In this document: positions 9,586-18,011 of the stretch, piece by piece | How the letters are laid out: every line of letters begins with the position of its first letter | Position numbering within the stretch: position 1 is the first letter of the stretch | NCBI RefSeq assembly: GCF_947254095.1 | Contig: NZ_CAMYBV010000011.1 | Coordinates: forward strand, 9,283 to 73,282 | Direction: 5' to 3' | DNA: 64,000 bases | Origin: an uncultured Mobiluncus sp. | GTDB taxonomy: Bacteria > Actinomycetota > Actinomycetes > Actinomycetales > Actinomycetaceae | The notes under the pieces: generated by a model | Told to the model about the DNA's origin: nothing | What the model saw: only the letters and a program-made list of their open reading frames with translations | Database searches by the model: none | Program-made: the position numbers and the translations under genes

Positions 9586-10473
9586 TTACTCGGCCTTTTC
9601 GTCGGTTTCTTCGCTCGCGGCGGCGGGTTCAGCCGGCGTTTCCTCAGCCAGCTTTTCCTCCGCAGGAGCGGTTTCGGCGGGCTGTTCCGCGGCGGGAGCT
9701 TTCGCGTCGTCACCGGCCAGCAGTTCGCGTTCCCACTCAGCCATCGGTTCGGCGCTTTCCGGGTTCTCTCCCAGCTGCTTCTTGGAACGGGCCACCAGGC
9801 CCTCCGCACAAGCGTCCGCAATCACCTTGGTCAGCAAATCGACCGCGCGAATCGCGTCGTCGTTGCCGGGAATGCCGTAATCGACCTCGTCAGGGTCACA
9901 GTTCGTGTCCAGGATGGCCACGACCGGAATCCCGAGCTTTTGGGCTTCGGCAATCGCCAGGTGTTCTTTCTTGGTGTCAACCACCCAGATGGCCGAAGGG
10001 GTCTTTGCCATGTCGCGGATGCCGCCCAAAGTCTTGGCCAGCTTGTCCTTTTCACGGCGCATCATCAACAGTTCCTTCTTCGTCAACCCCGAAGCGGAAG
10101 TGTCCTCAAAGTCGTACTGTTCCAGTTCCTTCAAACGCTGCAACCGCTTGTGTACCGTAGAGAAGTTGGTCAGCATTCCACCCAGCCAACGTTCGTTGAC
10201 GTAAGGCATCCCCACGCGGGTAGCCTGTTCCTGAATGGACTCCTGAGCCTGTTTCTTGGTGCCAACGAACAGCAACGTGCCGCCGTGAGCCACGGTTTCC
10301 TTAACGAATTCGTAAGCAATATCGATGTCAGCGATGGTTTGCTGCAAATCGAGAATGTAAATGCCGGAACGGTCGGTCAAAATAAACCGCTTCATCTTGG
10401 GGTTCCAGCGACGGGTCTGATGCCCGAAATGTACGCCGCTTTCCAAAAGCTGGCGCATGGTAACGACTGCCAT
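9586..10473 (-). CDS. rpsB: 30S ribosomal protein S2
   Basis: Small-subunit protein of 295 residues. The core, from the N-terminal [20 protein letters not shown] to about residue 235, is typical of S2 ([38 protein letters not shown]). The last roughly 55 residues are an Ala/Glu/Pro-rich acidic tail not part of the ribosome-bound fold. S2 often regulates its own rpsB-tsf message; here the upstream stretch is long and carries inverted repeats. Confidence 0.97.
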   Translation of the reverse strand: MAVVTMRQLLESGVHFGHQTRRWNPKMKRFILTDRSGIYILDLQQTIADIDIAYEFVKETVAHGGTLLFVGTKKQAQESIQEQATRVGMPYVNERWLGGMLTNFSTVHKRLQRLKELEQYDFEDTSASGLTKKELLMMRREKDKLAKTLGGIRDMAKTPSAIWVVDTKKEHLAIAEAQKLGIPVVAILDTNCDPDEVDYGIPGNDDAIRAVDLLTKVIADACAEGLVARSKKQLGENPESAEPMAEWERELLAGDDAKAPAAEQPAETAPAEEKLAEETPAEPAAASEETDEKAE

Positions 10474-10839
10474 GTGGCGTCCTTCTTTCAGTTATGGGAC
10501 ACAGCTACCCCGGCGCGCGAGCGCTCCGGGGACGTCTACGTCCAATTTCGGTTAATGCCTGGTGTCCGCTCGCTTTCCCCACCCCGCAGGGACCTGGAGG
10601 ATTGCGCTCATCACAGCTGTGCTGGCGGAAAACCGGCAGCGCCGCGATTGCGAACACGCGAAGTCAGCTGCATGGGCAGCTGCGAGGGTTAACTTTACCA
10701 AAACTTCCTATGAAAAAGCCAATTCGGCGCGACCTGGCGCGGTTTTGGGGTTTATCCACAAGAGGGGCAGAATCGGGGTTTTCCACAGGTAAACATTTTT
10801 TCTCTGGTGTGGACGCTCTCTTCGCGACACACTGCATTC
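10474..10839. other. Divergent intergenic region between rpsB and the M23 peptidase gene
   Basis: This 366-base stretch holds no convincing gene. It has a GC-rich inverted repeat at about 10508-10531 (CCCCGG and CCGGGG arms), two CAGCTG palindromes near 10667-10684, and the DnaA-box-like pair at 10752-10787. Nearest rpsB it may be a 5' leader; S2 autoregulation through the leader is known in other bacteria, but no conserved leader structure could be confirmed. Confidence 0.4.
10752..10787 (+). promoter_or_regulatory. Pair of DnaA-box-like nonamers
   Basis: TTATCCACA at 10752-10760 equals the consensus DnaA box, and TTTTCCACA at 10779-10787 differs by one base. They lie upstream of the M23 peptidase gene in the rpsB divergent region. 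DnaA binding is an inference from sequence only. Confidence 0.35.
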
Positions 10840-11406
10840 ATGAGAAAAGTTTTCATCACCATCTGCTGTTGCCTGACCTTGAGTCTGACCGGAGGGTCCG
10901 CTTCACCTGCCGCCGGCATCGCCGCCGACCGAGGCTTACCCGCAGTTGCCAGTTCAGCGGCTCCAACAGCCTTTTCACCAGGGAAAACGTCGGGTCTGCG
11001 GGACTTTCTTTACTGGCCTACGGGTCACCCTACGGCCGTTCCCCGCAAATTCGACCCACCCGCCCAAAAATGGCTGGCCGGACACCGCGGTATCGACCTG
11101 CGGGTCAGCCCCGGTCAAACCGTTTTTGCCGCGACTGACGCGACGGTGCTCTATGCCGGTAACTTGGCGGGTCGTCCGGTGATTTCCCTCGAGGACACCA
11201 CCGGACGGCGCTACACCTACGAACCGGTAGAACCTTCGGTCGCGGTCGGGGATGAAGTGACTCGGGGCCAAGCTATCGGGACAGCACTGGGAGGACACTG
11301 TTCCGGTGGGGACTGCCTGCATTTCGGGGTCAAGGACGGTCCGGACAGTTACGTAGATCCCCTGCGTTTGCTGGGGGGTAGGATTCGTCTGTTCCCGGTA
11401 CACTAA
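10840..11406 (+). CDS. Secreted M23-type peptidase homologue (Rv2891-like)
   Basis: About 188 residues with a signal peptide (MRKVFITICCCLTLSLTGGS) and a LytM/M23 domain. The first zinc motif is HRGIDL; the second, normally HxH, reads GDCLHFGV, so the first histidine is replaced by cysteine. Actinobacterial members near rpsB show the same kind of change (xLHWG), and M. tuberculosis Rv2891 sits at the same place, so the variant is probably family-wide. It likely acts on peptidoglycan, as an amidase/endopeptidase or as a non-catalytic binder. An in-frame GTG at 10807 is an alternative start, but the ATG at 10840 places the signal peptide correctly. Confidence 0.8.
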   Translation: MRKVFITICCCLTLSLTGGSASPAAGIAADRGLPAVASSAAPTAFSPGKTSGLRDFLYWPTGHPTAVPRKFDPPAQKWLAGHRGIDLRVSPGQTVFAATDATVLYAGNLAGRPVISLEDTTGRRYTYEPVEPSVAVGDEVTRGQAIGTALGGHCSGGDCLHFGVKDGPDSYVDPLRLLGGRIRLFPVH

Positions 11407-11438
11407 ACGAGTCGCAGACACCGGGTGGATCCGAACGT

Positions 11439-12176
11439 TTACTTCTCAGTCGGAACAGCGGAATACTGAGCCGGGGCTTTATAGATGCCGGTAATCAAGT
11501 TGCTGCCGTGAATGTACTCCACCCGGTACTGGGATACGGTGTTGGAAGGTGCGTCGTATTTCAGAACCTCGCCCTTCTCGGAGAGGGCAATAATCGGAGG
11601 CTCCTCGTTGCGAGCCACGACCCAAAAAACCGACTGGTTCTGTTTGGTCTTTCCGACAGAAACATCGAGGATTTCCGTGCGCGGCACCCCGGTTTCCACA
11701 TGGGAATACTGCTTGGTGAAATCCCTGGACCACTGGGCCATATCCTGGCACTTCGCGCAGACGTCGGTGTAAACCTGATCAGCGAAATGGGTGTCTTTCG
11801 ACGCAAAACTGTAGTACATCGCGTAGGTAAAGTACTTCACCACGGTGGCTGCGCCGTCCACGGAAAACTCATGGAAAAACTTCGGCTCATCGAACGGCGC
11901 CACTTTCATCAGCTGATCCTTGGGAATGGTCTGCAGGTCAGCGGGGGAAGGTTTACCTTCGGTGGCCGCGGTATAGCGCGGCGCCGGCGCTCCGGGAATC
12001 GGATCTTGGGTTGTTTCAGGGGCGGCGGGTTCGACCAGAGGAATATCCGCGGTCATCATTTCCCGGGCAGTCCTCTCAGAGCCAGAAGCACCAACCGCAG
12101 TACCGCATCCCGTCAAGACCGCAGCAGAGCACAGCATCACCAGCGATGCTTGTAAAATCCGCAGTTTCCGGACCAT
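11439..12176 (-). CDS. Lipoprotein with DUF6318-type domain
   Basis: A 245-residue predicted lipoprotein: signal peptide with lipobox LTGC near residues 21-24, a Pro/Ala-rich linker to about 80, then a domain with the pattern YFTYAMYYSF...VCAKCQDM that resembles the actinobacterial DUF6318 family. Function is unknown. A GGAG Shine-Dalgarno stands upstream of the ATG. It converges on the M23 gene with a 32-base gap; the 190 bases upstream are distinctly AT-rich. Confidence 0.7.
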   Translation of the reverse strand: MVRKLRILQASLVMLCSAAVLTGCGTAVGASGSERTAREMMTADIPLVEPAAPETTQDPIPGAPAPRYTAATEGKPSPADLQTIPKDQLMKVAPFDEPKFFHEFSVDGAATVVKYFTYAMYYSFASKDTHFADQVYTDVCAKCQDMAQWSRDFTKQYSHVETGVPRTEILDVSVGKTKQNQSVFWVVARNEEPPIIALSEKGEVLKYDAPSNTVSQYRVEYIHGSNLITGIYKAPAQYSAVPTEK

Positions 12177-12367
12177 GACGCTCCTTTCGAGGCACCATAC
12201 TCTACACGTTCTTAAAACATTGTATGTGTTATTGTAGGAAATTCATAGAATCAATCCAGCCTTTTCCCAGTTTTGTCAAGACATTCCCAGAAAACTATCC
12301 GTCCAGTTCAAAGGCTCGATTTTTCGATATTTTAGAAAATTATTGGGGATTTTTTTAAATTGGGACT

Positions 12368-13339
12368 TTAGGCCCGGGGATGCGCCTGCAAATACACCCC
12401 GCGGAGCTTGTCCATCGACAGGTGCGTATAGCGCTGGGTCGTGGCTAGGCTGGCGTGCCCCAGGATTTCCTGGACACTGCGCAGATCCGCGCCGCCGTCC
12501 AACAGGTGGGTGGCGGCGGTGTGGCGCAGCCCGTGCGGTCCCAAGTCCGGTACTCCCGCCTGCGCGGTCAGGCGATGCAGCATACCGCGGACTATCCGCG
12601 TATCCCACACCCCGCCTTTTGCCCCCAGAAATACCCGGTTCAGCGCCGGTTTTTCCGGATTCACCAGGGCGGGACGGCCCTTTTCCAAGTACTCTTGCAC
12701 CGCCAGGCCCGCGGGAATGCCGTAGGGCACGACCCGCTGTTTGTCGCCTTTTCCCGTCACCCGGATAGTGCGCTGGCTTTTGTTGATGTTAGCTAGCTCC
12801 AGCCCGGTCAGCTCGCTGACCCGAATGCCGGTGGCATAAAGCAGCTCCAATGCGGCCCAGTCCCGCAGTTTGACCGGATCGGGAGCAGCAGAGTCCTTCC
12901 GATAAGCAGCGGCTCGAGCCGTTTCCAAGAGGTGTGCAGCATCAGCGGCAGACAGGACAGTGGGCAGGGCATTATCCGGCCGTGTTGCCCGCAGGTTTTG
13001 CCCAGCATCGCCCGGGACTATGCCGCGGACCTGCGCCCACGACGCAAAAGTGCGGAATGACGCGACTCGGCGCGCCAGCGTGGCGCGGCTCATCCCCGCG
13101 CGGCTCATCGACCCCAGCCACGCCCGTATCCGGGCAGGATTAGCCAAATCCGCACGCAGTTGTTGCGCCGCGGGGCCGTCCCCGGAATCGGAGTCCACCA
13201 GGAAAGTCATCAATTCTCGCAAATCCGTGAGGTAGGCCCGCACGGTTTGCGGGGAAAGCCCTCGGTTTACGCTCAGCCATTGCCCGAAATCGGCGGTGAT
13301 TTCCGAGGCGAAGTCCGCGGCTGGATGATTTTCACTCAC
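12368..13339 (-). CDS. xerC: Tyrosine recombinase XerC
   Basis: A 323-residue site-specific recombinase. The N-terminal SAM-like DNA-binding domain (WLSVNRGLSPQTVRAYLTDL) covers about residues 20-110. Catalytic motifs of the C-terminal domain are all visible: the Arg in ATGIRVSEL, the Lys in TGKGDKQR, HGLRHTAATHLL, and LGHASLATTQRYTH with the nucleophilic Tyr. It resolves chromosome dimers at dif together with XerD. It follows dprA with nine bases between, the same order as Rv2894c-Rv2896c. Confidence 0.94.
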   Translation of the reverse strand: MSENHPAADFASEITADFGQWLSVNRGLSPQTVRAYLTDLRELMTFLVDSDSGDGPAAQQLRADLANPARIRAWLGSMSRAGMSRATLARRVASFRTFASWAQVRGIVPGDAGQNLRATRPDNALPTVLSAADAAHLLETARAAAYRKDSAAPDPVKLRDWAALELLYATGIRVSELTGLELANINKSQRTIRVTGKGDKQRVVPYGIPAGLAVQEYLEKGRPALVNPEKPALNRVFLGAKGGVWDTRIVRGMLHRLTAQAGVPDLGPHGLRHTAATHLLDGGADLRSVQEILGHASLATTQRYTHLSMDKLRGVYLQAHPRA

Positions 13340-13348
13340 CCCATGATT

Positions 13349-14734
13349 CTATCTGGCCATAGCAGTCGCCCCCAGGCGATACCGCCCGTTGCGGGTTTCG
13401 ACCTTGCCGTCCAACTCCATCAATCCCAGCTCGCTTTGCACCGCGCGAGTGCCCAAACCGGCAGCACGAGCCACCTGCTCTAAGGATTTCCACGCCGTTT
13501 TCGACAGGGAATCAATAACTTTCACGCCGTCACTGCTCAATCCGGCAAAGAGCGAGGGCACCGGGATTTGTCCGGCGGAGTTGCGCTGGGGTGCAGACGC
13601 TGCCGCCCCGGCATCGGCTTTGTTTGGGGCCACCCCGGCACCGAACACCTTTTGCTCCTGAGCGTTCAGCGGAAACATGAGTTCCATGATTTCCTCCGCA
13701 TTCGTCACCAGGGCAGCGCCTTCACGAATCAGCCGATGGCATCCTACCGAAGCAGTGGAGGTGACCGGTCCGGGCACCGCAGCGACCTGACGTCCCTGCT
13801 CAGCACCATGATTGGCGGTAGACATCGCCCCGGAACGCTCACCGGCTTCAACGACCACTACGACTTGAGACAGAGCCGAAATGATGCGGTTCCTGGTCAA
13901 GAACAGGTGTTTAGCGGGACGCTGGGAGGGCGGGGCTTCGCTGACAATCGCCCCGGTTTGCTGAATTTGGGAAAACAGCCGCGCATTCATGGCCGGGTAC
14001 AGCTCGCCCAACCCACCAGCCTGGACACTGATAGTTTTGCCTCGTGAGGCGAGCGCCCCTTGATGAGCGGCCGCGTCAATCCCATAGGCTCCACCACTGA
14101 CGACCCAGATACCACGCTCCCCCAGTTCATAAGCGATTTCCTGGGCTATATCCGTTCCGTAGTGGGTCGCGCTACGCGCCCCCACCAGGGCTACTGCCCC
14201 CTCTGATGCCAGCGCCTGCAAAGCCCGCGGATGGCCCCGCACCCACAGCGCCAACGGCGCCACCATTCCCAGGTCGTCTGCCATCGTCGGCCAAGCCGCG
14301 TCACCGGGCACCACCAGCGTCCCGCCGTCTCGGCTCAGCAGCTGATATTCCATCTCTAAGTTGAGTTCCCGCAACCGCATAGCCCACCCCTCAATTTGCG
14401 CCACCGATGCCGGAAGTTTCACGGGTTGAAACACGGTGCGAATCATCATGTCATCGATTTCCGGCAGCCTGCCCGCCAAAAATTTCACCCGTTCCAAGGC
14501 TTCCATCACCCCAAAATGTCCGATGACCTGGCCCACGACGGGCTCTCCCGGCTGGGCGATAGCGGTCCAGATTGCCCGAGCCTGGCGCTCTTCCGGGCTC
14601 GGCCCAGATATGGGCGGATTCGCCGACGACTCTATGCCGCCTTTGGGCAGGTTCGACAGTTCCTCCGGCACTTCATCTGGTATGTCCTTTTCAGTGTCTG
14701 TTGGCAATTCCTCTGTCAGGCTCAACGTTTCCAT
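13349..14734 (-). CDS. dprA: DNA-processing protein DprA
   Basis: A 461-residue single-strand DNA-binding protein that loads RecA onto incoming DNA. Residues 1-70 are an acidic, poorly conserved extension. The Rossmann-like core includes ALVGARSATHYG and VVSGGAYGIDAAAHQGAL at about 195-245 and VVVEAGERSGAMSTANHGAEQGR at about 305-330; a winged-helix (DML1-like) end covers roughly 395-455. It overlaps functionally with comM upstream (10-base gap) and xerC downstream. Confidence 0.94.
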   Translation of the reverse strand: METLSLTEELPTDTEKDIPDEVPEELSNLPKGGIESSANPPISGPSPEERQARAIWTAIAQPGEPVVGQVIGHFGVMEALERVKFLAGRLPEIDDMMIRTVFQPVKLPASVAQIEGWAMRLRELNLEMEYQLLSRDGGTLVVPGDAAWPTMADDLGMVAPLALWVRGHPRALQALASEGAVALVGARSATHYGTDIAQEIAYELGERGIWVVSGGAYGIDAAAHQGALASRGKTISVQAGGLGELYPAMNARLFSQIQQTGAIVSEAPPSQRPAKHLFLTRNRIISALSQVVVVVEAGERSGAMSTANHGAEQGRQVAAVPGPVTSTASVGCHRLIREGAALVTNAEEIMELMFPLNAQEQKVFGAGVAPNKADAGAAASAPQRNSAGQIPVPSLFAGLSSDGVKVIDSLSKTAWKSLEQVARAAGLGTRAVQSELGLMELDGKVETRNGRYRLGATAMAR

Positions 14735-14744
14735 GGGTTTCCTT

Positions 14745-16313
14745 TCATTCGTGCAGACTGAATCCTTCGTTTTGGCGCCGCAGTGTCATCGCGGTTCCCA
14801 GCTCGGGCAACCCCGGAACGGTTTTTCCGCTCAAATCGGCAACGGTCCAGGCCAGGCGCAAGACGCGTTGAGCTCCCCGCATGGACAGGCGACCCTGTTC
14901 CACCACGGTGTCGACCCGTCCTATCAGCTCAGGAGTGAAACCGCCCTCGGGCTGACGTAAGAACGGCCCGGGAATTTCCCGATTCAAATCCCACCCTCGG
15001 TCTTTCCACCGCTCCCGCTGCACGTCACGAGCGCGTTGCACTCTCTCCGCAACCACCTCGGTGGTGTCAGCCGGTTTCGCTCCCGCTAGAGAGCCGCGAC
15101 CCGGTGATTCCACCTGAATTTGGATGTCCATCCGGTCCAGCAGCGGCCCGCTCAACCGTTCCAGATATCGTTTGCGGGAGTAGGGCGTGCAGGTACAGGT
15201 GGCCCGCCGACTGCCGGCATTGCCACAAGGGCAGGGATTGGCCGCCATAATGAGTTGGAACCGTGCCGGATATTGGGCTGCTCCCGCCGCCCGATGCAGG
15301 GTGATTTCCCCGTTTTCCAACGGTTCCCGAAGGGAATCCAAGACCCGCGCCCCGAACTCGGGAGCTTCGTCCAGGAACAATACTCCTCGGTGAGCCAAGG
15401 AGGCGGCGCCCGGACGCGGCACTCCTGAGCCACCTCCCACCATCGCCGCCAGCGTTGCTGAATGATGCGGTGCTTGGAAGGGAGGTTGGCGGATTAGTCC
15501 GTCCTGTGGCGCTAACGTTCCGGCTAGGGAATGCAGGGCTGTGACCTCTACGGATTGTTCCACGTCCAGGGGTGGGAGGATTCCGGGCAGCCGTGAGGCC
15601 AGCATGGTTTTTCCCGAGCCGGGAGTGCCTATCATCAGCAGGTGGTGGCCTCCCGCGGCCGCCACCTCCATCGCTTGACAGGCGGCGGCTTGACCGCGAA
15701 TGTCAGAAAAATCCCCGCCTGGGCCAAAGGCAGGTGCCGGTGTACTTTCCCCGTCCTCTGCCCCCGCCGACTCCTCCGGCGGGGGCAGAGGCATCATCAA
15801 GTCTCCCCCCAATAACTCGATGACTTGCCCCAGGTGATGCACCCCCACCACATCCACCCCAGGCACCAGGGAAGCCTCCGCAAAGTTCGCTTGCGGCACC
15901 AAAATCTTAGTTTTTCCGGTTTTCATGGCTCCGATGACACTGGGCAAAATGCCCCGGATTCCAATGACACGACCGTCCAAGCCCAGCTCTCCCAGCATGA
16001 TGCACTGCCCGGCTCGACTGCGTGAAATGACCCCCATCGCGGCCAAAACGCTGACCGCCATCGCCAGGTCGTAACCGGAGCCGGTTTTCGGCAGCGATGC
16101 CGGGGACAGATTCAACACAATACGCGTTCCCGGCCATTCATACAGGCAACTGGTCACCGCAGCGCGAACCCGATCTTTGGCTTCCCGCACCGCCGTGTCT
16201 GGCAGTCCGACCAGGCTGTAGGCGGTCATTCCGTCGGAAATATGGGCTTCGACCCGAACCGGACGCGCCTCCATTCCCACCAAACAAATCGACCAAGCAA
16301 ATCCCGAACTCAT
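14745..16313 (-). CDS. comM: YifB/ComM family Mg-chelatase-like AAA+ ATPase
   Basis: Hexameric branch-migration helicase family, 522 residues from the ATG at 16313. That start begins MSSGFAWSICLVGMEARPV, overlaps the stop of yraN as ATGA, and has a GGGG Shine-Dalgarno, so it is preferred to a longer frame opening at 16373. Walker A is GTPGSGKTML, Walker B LFLDEAPEF, with N-terminal ChlI domain motifs (LVGLPDTAVREAKDRVRAA) and the C-terminal YifB domain (LSMRGAQRVLRLAWTVADL). In naturally competent bacteria ComM extends heteroduplex during transformation. Confidence 0.93.
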   Translation of the reverse strand: MSSGFAWSICLVGMEARPVRVEAHISDGMTAYSLVGLPDTAVREAKDRVRAAVTSCLYEWPGTRIVLNLSPASLPKTGSGYDLAMAVSVLAAMGVISRSRAGQCIMLGELGLDGRVIGIRGILPSVIGAMKTGKTKILVPQANFAEASLVPGVDVVGVHHLGQVIELLGGDLMMPLPPPEESAGAEDGESTPAPAFGPGGDFSDIRGQAAACQAMEVAAAGGHHLLMIGTPGSGKTMLASRLPGILPPLDVEQSVEVTALHSLAGTLAPQDGLIRQPPFQAPHHSATLAAMVGGGSGVPRPGAASLAHRGVLFLDEAPEFGARVLDSLREPLENGEITLHRAAGAAQYPARFQLIMAANPCPCGNAGSRRATCTCTPYSRKRYLERLSGPLLDRMDIQIQVESPGRGSLAGAKPADTTEVVAERVQRARDVQRERWKDRGWDLNREIPGPFLRQPEGGFTPELIGRVDTVVEQGRLSMRGAQRVLRLAWTVADLSGKTVPGLPELGTAMTLRRQNEGFSLHE

Positions 16314-16798
16314 TTCAACCCCTGCAGATGTTTCACTACGGGTTCGCCGCGCCCGTCCCAATCCACGCTGCACAAATCCAGGCTGACCGCCCGATGCGCA
16401 GGGACAATGTCACGCTGCGCCAGCCAAGACCCCATGACCCGGCGCATCCGCGCCAGCTTTTTCATAGTGATGGCCTCAATAGGCATCCCATGCCGGTGAT
16501 TGGAACGAGTCTTAACCTCCACGAACCCCAGGACTCCCTCGGGGCTGAGGGCGACGATGTCGACTTCCCCGGCTCGGCATCGCCAATTCCGGTCCACGAT
16601 CACGTATCCCGCAGCTTTCAGAGACTTGGCCGCGACTTCCTCTCCAGCCATGCCCAGCTGTCGATTGTGCAGGTTTCGCGGCTTTGAGGCATCAGGCCCC
16701 GCTGCCCGAAGCGCGGTGCTACCGGCTTTACAACGGCGACGGGCGTCCGGTCCGGCACTGGCTTTATGACTGGTTTCAACGGTATTCGCGTAGCTCAT
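16310..16798 (-). CDS. YraN family protein (UPF0102), nuclease-like fold
   Basis: A 162-residue protein. After a variable 45-residue N-terminus the conserved domain starts with NRQLGMAGEEVAAKSL, then the PD-(D/E)xK-type core GEVDIVALSPEGVLGFVEVKTR. The family looks like a Holliday-junction resolvase-fold nuclease, but its role is not established. It is fixed next to comM in actinobacteria (Rv2898c-Rv2897c) and shares an ATGA overlap with it here. Confidence 0.88.
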   Translation of the reverse strand: MSYANTVETSHKASAGPDARRRCKAGSTALRAAGPDASKPRNLHNRQLGMAGEEVAAKSLKAAGYVIVDRNWRCRAGEVDIVALSPEGVLGFVEVKTRSNHRHGMPIEAITMKKLARMRRVMGSWLAQRDIVPAHRAVSLDLCSVDWDGRGEPVVKHLQGLK

Positions 16799-16850
16799 GG
16801 ACTCAGCTTCGCGCGCTCGGACCCACCGACCAAGCCCGAAAATCTTTACC

Positions 16851-16873
16851 TGTGGAAAACCGACTTATCCACA
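16851..16873. promoter_or_regulatory. Second pair of DnaA-box-like nonamers
   Basis: TGTGGAAAA (the complement of TTTTCCACA) at 16851-16859 and a consensus TTATCCACA at 16865-16873 face each other in the gap between yraN and the DUF2469 gene. The same two nonamers occur at 10752-10787. No dnaA or replication gene is near. Confidence 0.35.
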
Positions 16874-16958
16874 ACCCCTAAAAAGGCGAAAATCCGCCAA
16901 TCTACCCGAGTTAATGAATGTGGCTAGCGAAACTGGGGCTAAACCAGCCGCGCACGCC

Positions 16959-17270
16959 TTAGGGAATCTCAATTTCTGGCTTCGCCAGTTCCTCCACATT
17001 GACGTCTTTAAAGGTCAACACCCGCACGTTTTGCACGAAACGCGAGGAACGGTAGACATCCCAAACCCAGGCGTCCTCCAACGTAATCTCAAAGAACACG
17101 TCCCCACCGGCATTATTGTGCGTGGTAACGTCAACCTTGTTCGCCAGATAAAACCGCCGGTCGGTTTCCACGACATAGCTAAACAGGGAAATCACATCGC
17201 GATATTCTCGGTATAAATCCAGTTCCAGCCCGTTTTCATAGGACTCAATATCGTCGTTGTTGACCATCAC
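16959..17270 (-). CDS. DUF2469 family protein
   Basis: A 103-residue acidic protein matching the actinobacterial DUF2469 family (M. tuberculosis Rv2901c): ENGLELDLYREYRDVISLFSYVVETDRRFYLANKV, and AWVWDVYRSSRFVQNVRVLTFKDVNVEEL near the C-terminus. The order with rnhB and lepB upstream is the conserved one (Rv2901c-Rv2902c-Rv2903c). No function is known. Confidence 0.9.
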   Translation of the reverse strand: MMVNNDDIESYENGLELDLYREYRDVISLFSYVVETDRRFYLANKVDVTTHNNAGGDVFFEITLEDAWVWDVYRSSRFVQNVRVLTFKDVNVEELAKPEIEIP

Positions 17271-17293
17271 GCAACCTTTCGTACCCCTCTACC

Positions 17294-18001
17294 CTACCGG
17301 AGCTTCCAAGTTTTGCGGTGCCAAACACTCGCACCCAATTCAGCCAGAGCGGCTCGATGGGCGGCGGTTCCGTAGCCCACATTTTTCGCCCAACCGTATC
17401 CGGGGTCGCACAAGCTCCGCATGAACGCGTCCCGATACACTTTCGCCAGTACGGACGCACCAGCAATTAGAGCGGCTTTCCCGTCCCCCTTCACCAGGGT
17501 TTCCACACTGACTTCCGGGGAGCTCACTAGGTTTCCCGCCCCGGCAAACAGGTCAGGCTGCGCCGGTGGGGCGAGATAGTCGAAGTTTCCGTCCAATCCC
17601 AGCTTTTGCGGCAGATGTCCACGAGCGTCCAGTTCGTTCAGAGCGCGCCACCCCGCCAGCCGCAGTGCGGGCATAATCCCCAATTCGTCGATTTCCGTAT
17701 TGGAAGCCTGACCAATGGCAAAATCCCTAACCCAGGCCCTGATGGGTTCTTGCAACGCCAAGCGGCGGCGTTCCGTCAACTGCTTGGAATCGTTCAATCC
17801 AGGGGGGAAACCCTGGGGGAAATCAGGATTTTCCAAGCTGAGCTGGTCTATCACCGTCACCCCCACGCAAACCGGACCCGCCAGCGCGCCACGCCCGACC
17901 TCGTCCATTCCGCCAATCAGAGGGAAGCGTCCCCCTTGTCCGCTGCCATCGCGCTTCGCCAAAGCGGACAAAGCCGCGGTCTCCCAAGATAAATCAACCA
18001 C
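17294..18001 (-). CDS. rnhB: Ribonuclease HII
   Basis: A 235-residue endonuclease that cuts RNA in RNA-DNA hybrids and at single ribonucleotides. The active-site start GGMDEVGRGALAGPV (Asp-Glu near residues 31-32), LDGNFDY with the third acidic residue, and VYRDAFMRSL with the fourth are present, along with SVLAKVYRD. Ten bases separate it from lepB upstream. Confidence 0.94.
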   Translation of the reverse strand: MVDLSWETAALSALAKRDGSGQGGRFPLIGGMDEVGRGALAGPVCVGVTVIDQLSLENPDFPQGFPPGLNDSKQLTERRRLALQEPIRAWVRDFAIGQASNTEIDELGIMPALRLAGWRALNELDARGHLPQKLGLDGNFDYLAPPAQPDLFAGAGNLVSSPEVSVETLVKGDGKAALIAGASVLAKVYRDAFMRSLCDPGYGWAKNVGYGTAAHRAALAELGASVWHRKTWKLR

Positions 18002-18011
18002 TCAGCACACC

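Noticed and set aside
12177..12367. AT-rich stretch before xerC as a possible gene or insertion
   Set aside because: No frame or repeat; it most likely holds the lipoprotein promoter and the 3' end of xerC transcripts.
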